Positions 1 to 9,007 of a stretch of DNA of 64,000 nucleotides are shown in pieces; the stretch's first letter is position 1, and the number at the start of each line of letters is the position of its first letter. The position numbers were made by a program, and so were the translations under genes. The notes under the pieces were generated by a model that was not told the DNA's origin, ran no database searches, and saw nothing but the letters and a program-made list of their open reading frames with translations. Origin of the DNA: Gloeothece verrucosa PCC 7822 (GTDB lineage Bacteria; Cyanobacteriota; Cyanobacteriia; Cyanobacteriales; Microcystaceae); assembly GCF_000147335.1 (NCBI RefSeq), contig NC_014501.1, positions 4,766,501-4,830,500 on the forward strand, given 5' to 3'.

Positions 1-201
1 TCGAATAATTGACCCATCTTCTAGACAATATTCAAAGACTTCTTGCTGTCCTCGATGATGCCATTGGGCTATAGGTTGAGTATAGACTAATCCATTTTTG
101 TCAACCGTGTAAACGGTGCATTCTATTTGTTCTTCGACAATTTTACCAATGGGCATGGGCCCATATTCAACGGTTAAAATTTCTGTGTCATAGCTGAGGC
201 A
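1..201 (-). other. N-terminal fragment of the DnaE split intein (Int-N)
   Basis: In-frame continuation of DnaE. It starts at Cys1 (199-201), directly after the extein residues KFAEY. The blocks CLSYDTEILTVEYG, CTVYTVD, QPIAQWHHRG and VFEYCLEDGSIIR match the order and spacing known for Npu- and Ssp-type DnaE Int-N. Cys1 is the nucleophile of the first acyl shift. The remaining roughly 35 residues of Int-N lie outside the window. Confidence 0.93.
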
Positions 202-2529
202 ATATTCAGCAAATTTTACCATCTGATCAAATAAGTTTTCGGCGATTTCTTGCGGCACTCCATTTTTAGTTGAACCATCAATAAAAATCTCCTTGTGCTT
301 CTGCATTTCTGAGATTTTCTTTTTCCCCATCGCGCGACGCAATAAGTCAGCTTCTCCTAAAGAATAACCCGCTAAATCTTGCGCCATTTTCATGATTTGT
401 TCTTGATAGACAAGAACCGCATAGGTTTCTTTTAAAATAGGTTCTAGTAGAGGATGATCGTATTTAATCGGTACTCGTCCATGTTTACGGTCAATAAATT
501 TAGGAATCAGTCCGGCATCAAGAGGCCCAGGTCGGTAGAGTGCTAAAATCGAAGAAATATCTTCAATACCCGACGGTTTTAAATCTCTAACAATTTGACG
601 CATTCCCGAAGATTCTAATTGAAAGATTCCTTCTAAATCTCCTCTTTCTAAAAGCTTATGGGTGGCTTCTATATCTTTCGGTAACTTTTTATAGACTCCT
701 TTAGCGATGATTTCTAAAGCTTTTCTTTCGTCTAAAGGTAAGGTTTCTACATCGATGTCTTCCTGTTTATTCTGCTTAATTAATTCAGCCGTTTTTTGAA
801 GAGTGGTTAAATTTTTTAAGCCGAGAAAGTCCATTTTTAGCAGTCCTAAAGACTCTAAATCTTCCATGTAATACTGAGTGATTACTGCCCCATCATTATT
901 TTTTTGTAGCGGCACTATTTCATCTAACGGTTGAGAAGAAATTACCACGCCTGCGGCATGAACCCCAAAGGTTTTGTTTGTTCCCTCAATGCGGATAGCC
1001 ATGTCTACCCAACGTTTTACGTTAGGGTCATTATCATATTTGGCTTTAAATTCGGGTTCGGGGGTTTCATCAGAAATCATGACCTTTAATTTCGTTGGTT
1101 TTCCTCGAGAAACGGGAATTAATTTAGCCATTTTATCTGACTCAGCGTAGGGAATATCTAATACTCTGGCCACATCTTTTAAGACAGCTTTAGAGGTGAG
1201 ACGGTTAAAGGTAATAATTTGAGCAACATTTCCCTCTCCATATTTTTTCGTTACATATTTAATCATATCGTCCCGTCTTTCTATACAGAAATCGGTATCA
1301 ATATCAGGCATAGATTTCCGTTCAGGGTTAAGAAATCTTTCAAATAATAAACCATGATGAACGGGATCGATATTCGTAATTTTGAGGGAATAAGCTACTA
1401 AAGAACCGGCGGCTGAACCTCGTCCTGGGCCAACGGGAATTCCATTATCTCTGGCATATTTGATATAATCCCAAACCACTAGAAAATAAGTAGAAAATCC
1501 CATCTGCTGAATCATTTTTAGTTCATATTCTAGCCGTTTTTTATAGAGGGGATTCAGTTCAGTAATGGAGTGGCATTTAAGACGTTCTAGTAATCCCTGC
1601 CAAGCTTTTTCTTCTACATAAGTGTCAGGGGTATGACCGGCAGGAACAGGATAATCCGGTATACGCGGCTCCCCTAAAATTTTATAATCTTGAACAACTT
1701 TCTCGGCAACTTCTAAGGTATTTTTAATCGCTTCTTCAATAATTTCATCTTCTAAATGATCGCGGAATAATTGCCGCATTTCCTCGGCTGATTTGAGATA
1801 TTCTGTGCCGCTATAGCGCATCCGCTTTTCTTCGGAAATTAATTGACCGGTTTGGATACATAATAAAGCATCGTGGGCTTCTACGTCATAACAAGAAATA
1901 AAGTGAGAGTCATTGGTTGCAACGATTTTAATGCCTAATTCTTTGGCGATTTTAACGATTCCTAGATTGACAATTCTGTCTTCTTTTGAACCGTGATCTT
2001 GTATTTCTAAATAGTAATCATCGCCGAATAAATCTTGATACCATTTAGCGACTTTTTTCGCTTCTTCTAAGTTGCCGGCTAAAATCGCTTGAGGAACTTC
2101 ACCCCCTAAACAAGCACTGGTGACAATTAATCCTTCATGATATTGTTCTAGCAGTTTTTTATTAATACAAGGACGGGCAAAAATTCCTTTTCCATGCATA
2201 CCATGAAGACTCGAAATAGTCGTCAGTTTAACTAAATTTTTATAGCCTTGATTATTTTTAGCTAAAACCACTTGATGATATTTGCGCTGCTTTTTTGTCC
2301 GGTCATCAAGATCGGCATTAATGATATACATTTCATTGCCAATAATGGGTTTAATATTTTTGCCGCGACAGATTTTAATTAATTCGATCGCCCCATACAT
2401 TACGCCATGATCTGTCAGCGCGATAGCCGGCATTCCTAATTCGATCGCCCGATCAATTAAGGCGGGAAGTTGAGAAGCGCCGTCAAGAAGACTATAATCA
2501 CTATGGATGTGTAAACCAACAAAAGACAT
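1..2529 (-). CDS. dnaE: DNA polymerase III alpha subunit, N-terminal half of split DnaE (partial, runs off left edge)
   Basis: Replicative polymerase catalytic subunit. The frame is open from ATG at 2529 to the left edge. The N-terminus begins MSFVGLHIHSDYSLLDGAS, the metal-binding PHP-domain HxH signature. The polymerase catalytic motif PDIDTDF is read near 1295-1315. At codon 777 (199-201) the reading changes to CLSYDTEILTVEYG, the N-terminal block of the cyanobacterial DnaE split intein. The extein half is therefore about 776 residues, the usual size for cyanobacterial DnaE-N. In known cyanobacteria the C-terminal half is encoded elsewhere in the chromosome and joined by protein trans-splicing. 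A purine-rich stretch (GAGGAG) lies about 40 bases upstream of the ATG, so no close ribosome site supports the start; the PHP motif does. Confidence 0.95.
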   Translation of the reverse strand, partial: MSFVGLHIHSDYSLLDGASQLPALIDRAIELGMPAIALTDHGVMYGAIELIKICRGKNIKPIIGNEMYIINADLDDRTKKQRKYHQVVLAKNNQGYKNLVKLTTISSLHGMHGKGIFARPCINKKLLEQYHEGLIVTSACLGGEVPQAILAGNLEEAKKVAKWYQDLFGDDYYLEIQDHGSKEDRIVNLGIVKIAKELGIKIVATNDSHFISCYDVEAHDALLCIQTGQLISEEKRMRYSGTEYLKSAEEMRQLFRDHLEDEIIEEAIKNTLEVAEKVVQDYKILGEPRIPDYPVPAGHTPDTYVEEKAWQGLLERLKCHSITELNPLYKKRLEYELKMIQQMGFSTYFLVVWDYIKYARDNGIPVGPGRGSAAGSLVAYSLKITNIDPVHHGLLFERFLNPERKSMPDIDTDFCIERRDDMIKYVTKKYGEGNVAQIITFNRLTSKAVLKDVARVLDIPYAESDKMAKLIPVSRGKPTKLKVMISDETPEPEFKAKYDNDPNVKRWVDMAIRIEGTNKTFGVHAAGVVISSQPLDEIVPLQKNNDGAVITQYYMEDLESLGLLKMDFLGLKNLTTLQKTAELIKQNKQEDIDVETLPLDERKALEIIAKGVYKKLPKDIEATHKLLERGDLEGIFQLESSGMRQIVRDLKPSGIEDISSILALYRPGPLDAGLIPKFIDRKHGRVPIKYDHPLLEPILKETYAVLVYQEQIMKMAQDLAGYSLGEADLLRRAMGKKKISEMQKHKEIFIDGSTKNGVPQEIAENLFDQMVKFAEYCLSYDTEILTVEYGPMPIGKIVEEQIECTVYTVDKNGLVYTQPIAQWHHRGQQEVFEYCLEDGSIIR

Positions 2530-2650
2530 AATTAATTTAAAGTTTAATCTTCAAAATTCAGCTTTAATTCTCCTCTATTTTACCCCCCTTATTCAGAGGG
2601 GATAGAGAGGATCAGTGGGGGGGGTGAGGACAAGTCCCTTATCAATAATA
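2530..2650. repeat. Short spacer with C/G-run repeat
   Basis: Spacer between dnaE and the solute-binding protein. It contains the C-run/G-run arrangement ACCCCCCTTATTCAGAGGGG followed by a GTGGGGGGGG tract. This resembles the CCCTT...AAGGGG repeats seen at about 17780, 54050 and 63008. It may form a stem downstream of the minus-strand gene, but no clean T-tract follows. Confidence 0.4.
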
Positions 2651-3544
2651 TTAAGGGTTAGTGTGGATAATATAAGGGAAGGGACCTGTTTCTAAATTAA
2701 ACCATCGTTGTTGAAGTTGGGCATTATTTTGACTGCTAATGGTTTGATCAACAAATTCCTGCCATTCTGGGTTATTTTTAGGAAGAATACAGGCGTAAAG
2801 TTCAGTAGTCATAGGAACATTAGGCATAATTTCAAAATCTCTCGGCTCGTTGCCTTGTCTGACTATTTCCCCCACTAACAAGATACCATCACTAACCACT
2901 GCTGTTACTGCCCCCTGTTTTAACTTTTTTACCCCTTCCTCTCGGTTTCTCACGGGTTGCCATCGGGCAAAGGGATATATCTGACGGATAATTTCATCAG
3001 TGGTGGTATGGGGAATATAAGCAATAGAAACATCTTTTAATGTCCCATTGATGTCAAAATTGGCGGCATCTTCTAGCTTAACTAAAAATTGTGAACCTGT
3101 CATAAAAAAGGGGAGGGAGAAGTCGACTTTTTCTAGGCGCTGTTGGGTGACAGTGGTGGCACCGCAGACGATCTCGACTTCTTGTTTTTCTATGGCTTGA
3201 AAGCGGCTATCGATAGTCACTTCTTTAAGATTTAGTTTGATGGGTTTGTTGAACTTTTTTTCTAAGTCTTGCTGAATGAGTTTGAGTAAGTCTACTGAGT
3301 AACCTGTCCATTCGCCTTTGTCGGTTTTGTAACCAAAGGGGATAGCGTCTATTCTTGCACCGGCGTTGAGTTCTCCTGTACGTTGAATTTTTTCTAAGAC
3401 GGTTTCTGCATCAACTTGTGCAGGGAAGTTGCCCAGACAAATGAGACTGAGTAATAAGAGGGCTAATGGGTTTTTTTTCATAGGGAATAAGAGAGTTAAG
3501 ATGTTTTCCGAAGGCATCCTACCTCTTTTTGCTACCCTTGTCAT
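2651..3544 (-). CDS. Periplasmic amino-acid-type ABC transporter substrate-binding protein (SBP_bac_3 family)
   Basis: Extracytoplasmic solute-binding protein of family 3, with a two-lobe fold running from the KIQRTGELNAG region to the C-terminus. Residues 22-46 form a clear signal peptide (MKKNPLALLLLSLICLGNF, cleavage probably near Ala-Glu at 46-47). The ATG used here overlaps the stop of the upstream glycosyltransferase by four bases (ATGA), which suggests translational coupling. The internal Met22 (ATG at 3481) would give a more normal secretory N-terminus and is an equally credible start. No transporter permease or ATPase is adjacent, so the protein may work with distant partners or as an orphan receptor-like binder. 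The ligand cannot be read from sequence; the fold suggests polar amino acids or related compounds. Confidence 0.85.
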   Translation of the reverse strand: MTRVAKRGRMPSENILTLLFPMKKNPLALLLLSLICLGNFPAQVDAETVLEKIQRTGELNAGARIDAIPFGYKTDKGEWTGYSVDLLKLIQQDLEKKFNKPIKLNLKEVTIDSRFQAIEKQEVEIVCGATTVTQQRLEKVDFSLPFFMTGSQFLVKLEDAANFDINGTLKDVSIAYIPHTTTDEIIRQIYPFARWQPVRNREEGVKKLKQGAVTAVVSDGILLVGEIVRQGNEPRDFEIMPNVPMTTELYACILPKNNPEWQEFVDQTISSQNNAQLQQRWFNLETGPFPYIIHTNP

Positions 3545-4542
3545 ACAGTTGACTTGAGTTTTGTTGTCAGCTTACTGAGTCGTTGTTGAAACCAGAGTTT
3601 GATCAGTTGAGTTTGAGTTAAGTCATCAATATCGGCTTGAAGGAATTTTTGCTGATCAAAAAAGCTATTAATTTCTGTAAAAATTATTTGTAATCTTTTT
3701 AATAAATTCTCCGTCCGATAGGGTGCTAAAAATGATTCCGAACTAACATAATTCTCATTTGAATGCAAGACAGAGAGAATTTTTTTTACATCATATTGTA
3801 GAGAATATTGAGCAATTTTATAACAATTAAACCCTGGATCTAAATAATCAGCTAAGGCACTATTGACACTGGAAAATACTTGACAACCACAAGCTAAAGC
3901 TTCTAATGGCGGCAAACCGAAACCCTCTGTTAAGTGATTAACAGCCCAATACTCGGCTGAGTCATAAAGATAAATTTTGCTACGATTAAATAAGGCGGCT
4001 AAATCTTCTACATAACCCTCCAATAGTTCAAGGCGGCAGTGCTGGCGAAGTTCAGGAACTAATTGTTTGAGCAAATATTGAGAAGATTTACGGACTTGAA
4101 CGAGAACATCTATATCGCGTATTTCGCCACGATTATAAAATTCATCTGAGATGTGATTCGGTAGATAATAAATCAGAGAATTAGGCGATTTTTGTCCCCA
4201 GTAACCCATCGTATTACGACTGACTGTAATAATGGGAATGCGTGACGGGACAGTAAAATTATAACCTGTGGAGTGAGCCTGATAAATCACATGATAATGC
4301 TTGAGTTTGGCGATTAATTTCGGAATATCAAAGCCCCAACTGATAATAAAAATCGCCTCGTCTGGCTCTGAATTTTTGAGGAGGTGGTCTAAAAAGGGAA
4401 AATTCGCTTCTTGCTGGCGATAAGTCACCAATTGAGCGGCACATATTTGTTTAGCCAAATCTAGTATTTTTATTTGCGCCCATAGTCCACCCCCGCCAAA
4501 TTTCTGAGTGGTTCCAGGCACTAAAAAGTACAGCTTTCTCAT
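3541..4542 (-). CDS. GT-B glycosyltransferase (GT4-like)
   Basis: 333-residue cytoplasmic glycosyltransferase. The strongest signature is EGFGLPPLEALACG near residue 206, the nucleotide-sugar binding Glu-x7-Glu motif of the GT4 family. The glycine-rich FGGGG near residue 16 fits the N-terminal donor/acceptor loop of a GT-B fold. It is shorter than typical GT4 enzymes (350-400), so the C-terminal lobe is compact. Its 3' end overlaps the solute-binding protein gene by four bases, and 95 bases separate it from the P450 gene upstream, so these minus-strand genes may be one transcription unit. The sugar donor and acceptor are unknown. A link to a P450 product is possible but only inferred from position. 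Confidence 0.8.
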   Translation of the reverse strand: MRKLYFLVPGTTQKFGGGGLWAQIKILDLAKQICAAQLVTYRQQEANFPFLDHLLKNSEPDEAIFIISWGFDIPKLIAKLKHYHVIYQAHSTGYNFTVPSRIPIITVSRNTMGYWGQKSPNSLIYYLPNHISDEFYNRGEIRDIDVLVQVRKSSQYLLKQLVPELRQHCRLELLEGYVEDLAALFNRSKIYLYDSAEYWAVNHLTEGFGLPPLEALACGCQVFSSVNSALADYLDPGFNCYKIAQYSLQYDVKKILSVLHSNENYVSSESFLAPYRTENLLKRLQIIFTEINSFFDQQKFLQADIDDLTQTQLIKLWFQQRLSKLTTKLKSTV

Positions 4543-4637
4543 AGAAGGGTTTATTTTGTTCGATTTAGTTTATCCCTAAAGGTTCGCCAAATCAAGCGGC
4601 ATTTTTTTTGCCCCATACCCTAGGAGAAATCTCTTGA

Positions 4638-6023
4638 TTAAACGGTGACTAAATTTTCTGAGGGTTTTTCCAGGGTTCGCTGTCCTTTTAGGATCATTAG
4701 TACTCCTCTGGCGGGACCTAAAGTTAAGCCGCGCCGTTGCAGTTTTTCGGGGCGAGTATCTGCTAAGGAGAGGTCATAACCAGACACAATGGAGGCTAGG
4801 ACTAACTTTAACTCAAAGGGGGCTAAGGCATCACCCACACAGCGACGAGTACCGCCGCCAAAAGGAATAAATTCATAGGGCGAATATTTCCGTTCTAGAA
4901 AACGTTCAGGTTTAAATTGTTTAGGGTCAGGATATAAATCTGAGCGTCGATGGGTTAAAAACATACAACCAAAAATGGCTGTGCCGGGTTCTAGAGCATA
5001 TCCCAAGATTTCTAGGGGTTCTTGCACCACTCTAGGCAAAGCTAACATCGCCACTGGGGTGATGCGTAAGGTTTCATTGCAGACAGCACTCAGATAAGGA
5101 AGACGCACAATTTCCATTGGGTCTGGTTTTTCTTTTAAGGTGGCTAGTTCTTGCAGCAGTTTTTCTTTAACATGGGGAAGATGATGAATCCAGTATAAAC
5201 CCCAAGCCATAGCCGTAGCGGTGGTATCGTGTCCAGCCATCAAAAGTGTCATCAATTCATCACGCAATTCTTGATCGCTGAGGGGTTGCCCGTCTTCATA
5301 GCGCACTGACATTAATAACGAGAGAATGTCTGTCGCTTCTGGATTGGGGTTGGCGCGGCGTTCTGCTATCTCTTGATAAAGTAAGTGATCGATTTGTTCT
5401 CTTTGACGCAAAAATTTATTCCAAGGACTCCAAGTCCCTAAATCTAATTGCAGCGCCGGAAATAACAGTAAAGCTGAGGCGATAGGAGAATTGAATATAT
5501 CTAACATTTTGCTTAACAGTTTCTTCAGTTGTTGATATCTTTCTCCCTCATAAAGGCCGAAGACAACTTCTAAAATGACTTGCATCGTAATACTTTGCGT
5601 CACTTGGCGGGCTGAAAATGGTTTGTTGAGGGGTAGCTCACTCAGCACTTTATGAGTGATCTGACAAATAGATTCTCCATAGCTATACATCCGTTCTCCA
5701 TGAAAAGGAGGGGCTAACAATTGTCGCCGTTGTTGATGGCGCTGTCCTTCTAATAACAGTATCGAATAATCTCCCACTAAGGGACGCACGATTTCATTAG
5801 TCTTTTTAGGGGCACTCAGTTGTTTTCGGTCGTTAGTTAGTATGTACTGTAAGGCTTGGGGATGGCTGACAAATAAAATGGGTTGTTTCCAACCGGCTAC
5901 ATTGGCTAAAAATAAATCGGGATATTTTTGCTGATTGCTTTCTAAATAGCCAACGGGATCAAATGCCCAGTGAAGTTGCTGGAGTAAACCAGGTGTTTTG
6001 GAACCGGGAAGAACTGTGGTCAT
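4638..6023 (-). CDS. Cytochrome P450 (CYP110-like), copy 1
   Basis: Soluble heme monooxygenase of 461 residues with no N-terminal membrane anchor. Visible motifs are the oxygen-activating I-helix AGHDTTAT, the K-helix ETLRI (ExxR), the PERF motif, and the heme-ligand loop FGGGTRRCVG with Cys395 as proximal thiolate ligand. The heme loop and overall look fit the CYP110-type P450s common in filamentous and colonial cyanobacteria, which oxidise fatty acids, alkanes or terpenoids. The family assignment is from memory, not a search. It lies 21 bases downstream of a second P450 in the same direction, and the two share many segments (for example PPFHGER versus PSFHGER), so they are tandem paralogues. 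No ferredoxin partner gene is adjacent. Confidence 0.93.
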   Translation of the reverse strand: MTTVLPGSKTPGLLQQLHWAFDPVGYLESNQQKYPDLFLANVAGWKQPILFVSHPQALQYILTNDRKQLSAPKKTNEIVRPLVGDYSILLLEGQRHQQRRQLLAPPFHGERMYSYGESICQITHKVLSELPLNKPFSARQVTQSITMQVILEVVFGLYEGERYQQLKKLLSKMLDIFNSPIASALLLFPALQLDLGTWSPWNKFLRQREQIDHLLYQEIAERRANPNPEATDILSLLMSVRYEDGQPLSDQELRDELMTLLMAGHDTTATAMAWGLYWIHHLPHVKEKLLQELATLKEKPDPMEIVRLPYLSAVCNETLRITPVAMLALPRVVQEPLEILGYALEPGTAIFGCMFLTHRRSDLYPDPKQFKPERFLERKYSPYEFIPFGGGTRRCVGDALAPFELKLVLASIVSGYDLSLADTRPEKLQRRGLTLGPARGVLMILKGQRTLEKPSENLVTV

Positions 6024-6044
6024 AATTAATATTTAAGATAATTT

Positions 6045-7436
6045 TTATGGCACTAAAGTAACAGTTTTTTCTGGGGATGATGCTTGAGGGTGGCGTTTAG
6101 ACTTCAACAATAGGGGTATGCCGCCTGAAGGAGCAAGGGTCAGCCCTCTACGTGTAATTTTGACGGGTTTATTATCTACTAGAGCTAGTTCATAACCCGA
6201 TAAAATTTTGGCAATCACCAGCTTCATTTCTAGCAGAGCTAAAGCATAACCTAAACAGCGCCGGCTTCCTCCTCCAAAAGGAAAATATTCTGAAGGAGAA
6301 TATTGACGCTCTAAAAATCTTTCCGGTTTAAATTCTTGGGGTTGGGGATAAAGGTCTTCTCGATAATGAACTAGATAAATACTCGGTGTTAGGATTGTTT
6401 GAGGTTCAAAGTGATAATTTCCTATGTCCATTGCTGTTTTGGTGATCCGTGAGAAAACAATGGGAATCACTGGATACATTCTCAAAGTTTCTTGACAAAC
6501 TGCGGTTAAATAGGGCAGTTGCGTTATCTGCATGGGATTGGGATTTTCCCCTAAACTATCGAGTTCTTGTAAGATTTTTTGCCGCACCTGGGGGAGCCGG
6601 TGAATTTGATAAAATGCCCACGCTAACAGGGTGGCGGTGGTTTCATGACCGACAAATAATAGCGTCAGCAGTTCATCTTTTAATTCTAGGTTGCTCATGG
6701 GTTCTCCCTGTTCATCCCTAGCCGCTATCATTAAACTGAGTATATCTTTACCTATTTCGCCTTTTTGATGGCGTTTTTCTTCTATTTCTGCTTGCAACAG
6801 TTCTCTTATTTCTAGTTGATAGCGTTTTAATATGCCGCCAGGACTCCAGTACCCTAGGTCTTTTTGTAAAAAGGGGATAAAAAATAAACTCGAGCGCAGG
6901 GGCGAATCGGTTAAGTTGAGCATCGCCGCCAATAAGGGTTTAATCTTTTGATATCTTTCCCCCTCCCGCAAGCCGAAGACTATTTGTGTGATCACTTCTA
7001 GGGTAATCTTCTGCATAGCCGTCCGCGCAATAAAACCCTTACCTTCCTGCCATTGACTCGCTACGGCTTCAGTAATTTCACAAATCTGTTGGGCATAAGT
7101 TTGTAATCTTTCTCCATGAAAAGATGGCATTAGTAATTTTCGTTCTCGTTTATGCCGCTCACCATCCATCAACAATAGAGAATTTTGTCCGACTAAAGGA
7201 GCGATAATTTGATTGCCTCGACCAATATGAAATTGTTTTGCATCTTTATTAAAAATTTCTTCAATTATTTCGGGATTACTAATAATCACTTCATCTCCTA
7301 TTCCCGCCAGACTGATCGTAAATAGGTCTGGATATTTTTTCGCCCATTTTTGCAGCAAGTTTAGCGGATCGATGATCCACTCTGCCAGTAGCCACCAGGC
7401 AGGACGATTGACAAGATTGGGAAGTGCTTTTTTCAT
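6045..7436 (-). CDS. Cytochrome P450 (CYP110-like), copy 2
   Basis: 463-residue paralogue of the downstream P450. The I-helix reads VGHETTATLLAW, the K-helix ETLRMYP, and the heme loop FGGGSRRCLG with Cys394 as the predicted heme ligand. All signatures are intact, so both copies should be active, but divergence through the substrate-recognition regions suggests different substrates. It is the first gene of the minus-strand P450-P450-GT-SBP run, so the promoter should lie in the 485-base AT-rich spacer upstream. Redox partners are expected to be general cyanobacterial ferredoxin and FNR. Confidence 0.93.
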   Translation of the reverse strand: MKKALPNLVNRPAWWLLAEWIIDPLNLLQKWAKKYPDLFTISLAGIGDEVIISNPEIIEEIFNKDAKQFHIGRGNQIIAPLVGQNSLLLMDGERHKRERKLLMPSFHGERLQTYAQQICEITEAVASQWQEGKGFIARTAMQKITLEVITQIVFGLREGERYQKIKPLLAAMLNLTDSPLRSSLFFIPFLQKDLGYWSPGGILKRYQLEIRELLQAEIEEKRHQKGEIGKDILSLMIAARDEQGEPMSNLELKDELLTLLFVGHETTATLLAWAFYQIHRLPQVRQKILQELDSLGENPNPMQITQLPYLTAVCQETLRMYPVIPIVFSRITKTAMDIGNYHFEPQTILTPSIYLVHYREDLYPQPQEFKPERFLERQYSPSEYFPFGGGSRRCLGYALALLEMKLVIAKILSGYELALVDNKPVKITRRGLTLAPSGGIPLLLKSKRHPQASSPEKTVTLVP

Positions 7437-7921
7437 GTTTCCCTTTTTCTTCGTGTTATATTCGCTTATGTTTACTTTAACAAGTCTTCACATTTTTGGG
7501 GCTACTGAAATTTTTGCCTCTTTATAAGTAAAATTAATTACTTTTTTGATTTTATTTTAAAATTCAAATTAAAAATCGCCAACTTAATCTAACGTAATGT
7601 GTGAAAAAGATTCTCAATAAGCCGGTTAGATAACGGAATTGCGCTTTTTCAGAGCTTATAGTAAAATCATAATTAGGGTAAGTATAACCTTTTTTGTAAA
7701 ACTACTTTTCAAGGCTTATCAAATAAAGGTTTCAGACTGGCTCCCTCGACAATTGGGTCAAGTTTATGAATTTTGCTCGCTTTTTTTTTGATGAAGTTCT
7801 ATAAAGTAAAGTAAATATTTGTAAAAAGGGGTTGACAAATCAATTTGAGTTAAATCGAAAAACGGATGCAATAATTGATCAAGATGAAATGATTTTTTTG
7901 CCACTCAATGAATAAGTATTT
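7437..7921. other. AT-rich divergent intergenic region
   Basis: 485 bases between divergently transcribed P450 and aldo/keto reductase genes, so it should hold promoters for both. A perfect -35-like TTGACA lies at 7832-7837 on the plus strand, but no convincing -10 follows at 16-18 bases. Several T- and A-runs occur (for example near 7783). I see no ORF, RNA gene or repeat. Confidence 0.5.
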
Positions 7922-8947
7922 ATGCGTTACAAACTTTTGGGTAACAGTGGACTGAGGGTATCTGAACTCTGCCTTGGCACCATGACCTTTGGGGAGGAGT
8001 GGGGATGGGGAGCGGCGTTTGACGAGAGTCAAAAAATGTTTGAAGCTTATGCCGAAGCCGGGGGGAATTTTATCGATACAGCGAATTTATATACCAATGG
8101 AACGAGCGAGAAATTTGTCGGGGAATTGGTCGCAGGAGAGCGTGATCGCTGGGTAGTAGCGACTAAATATTCTCTCAACACAGGCAACGGAGAAATCAAT
8201 ACCGGTGGCAATCACCGTAAAAACATGGTGCAAGCGGTCAACGCCTCTTTAAAGCGGCTGAAATTAGACTATATTGATCTGTTATGGCTTCATGCCTGGG
8301 ACTTTACCACACCTGTAGAAGAAGTGATGCGGGCGTTTGACGATTTAGTCAGAGCCGGAAAAGTTCTTTATATAGGGGTTTCAGACACACCTGCTTGGAT
8401 TATTGCTCAAGCCAACACCCTAGCACAATGGAGGGGTTGGACAGGTTTTATCGGCTTACAGATTGAATATTCCCTCAGAGAACGAACTCCTGAACGAGAT
8501 TTACTGCCGATGGCGAAAGCCTTGGGAATTGGGGTTACCGCCTGGAGTCCTTTAGGCAGTGGAGTGCTAACGGGTAAATATAATCAACCCACTCCAGTAG
8601 AAGGACGTTTAAGCAACCCTCAAGTGGCGATTCAAGTCACTGAACGGGACTTAAAAATTGCAGAAACCGTTGTCAATATCGCTCAAGAAATTGGGCGTGC
8701 GGCTTCTCAAGTTGCGCTTAATTGGATACGTCAGCAACCCGGCAATATTATTCCCATCATAGGGGCGAGAAAACTATCTCATATACAAGAGAATTTGGGC
8801 TGTTTAGACTTTGAATTATCGCCAGAACATCTAAAAAGACTCGATGAAGTCAGTGCCATAGAATTAGGGTTTCCCCATGACTTTTTAAAAAGTTCAATGG
8901 TGCAAGATTTTGCCTTTGGGGGGGCATTGGGCAAAATTGATCGCTGA
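7922..8947 (+). CDS. Aldo/keto reductase
   Basis: 341-residue NADPH-dependent oxidoreductase of the (beta/alpha)8-barrel AKR superfamily. The catalytic tetrad is visible: Asp52 and Tyr57 in FIDTANLYTNG, Lys82 in VVATKYS, and His124 in LLWLHAWD. The cofactor-binding tail IPIIGARKLSHIQENL is also present. It resembles the general AKR group that includes voltage-gated potassium channel beta-like and sugar-aldehyde reductases. The ATG at 7922 starts at the conserved MRYKLLGNSGLRVSE. There is no obvious Shine-Dalgarno sequence. It is monocistronic and convergent with ndhD. The substrate is unknown. Confidence 0.93.
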   Translation: MRYKLLGNSGLRVSELCLGTMTFGEEWGWGAAFDESQKMFEAYAEAGGNFIDTANLYTNGTSEKFVGELVAGERDRWVVATKYSLNTGNGEINTGGNHRKNMVQAVNASLKRLKLDYIDLLWLHAWDFTTPVEEVMRAFDDLVRAGKVLYIGVSDTPAWIIAQANTLAQWRGWTGFIGLQIEYSLRERTPERDLLPMAKALGIGVTAWSPLGSGVLTGKYNQPTPVEGRLSNPQVAIQVTERDLKIAETVVNIAQEIGRAASQVALNWIRQQPGNIIPIIGARKLSHIQENLGCLDFELSPEHLKRLDEVSAIELGFPHDFLKSSMVQDFAFGGALGKIDR

Positions 8948-8980
8948 TCAACTCCTCTCTCGATATTCGGACAAAAATTA

Positions 8981-9000
8981 GGTGGGCATGGCCCACCCTA
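8981..9000 (-). terminator. Hairpin terminator between aldo/keto reductase and ndhD
   Basis: Inverted repeat GGTGGGC-ATG-GCCCACC (8981-8997) lies between two convergent genes. Read on the minus strand, the stem is followed by TAATTTTTG, so it can end ndhD transcripts. It may act on both strands. Confidence 0.65.
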
Positions 9001-9007
9001 GCGAAAA

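Noticed and set aside
7832..7860. Promoter for aldo/keto reductase from perfect TTGACA
   Set aside because: No acceptable -10 at 16-18 bases spacing.
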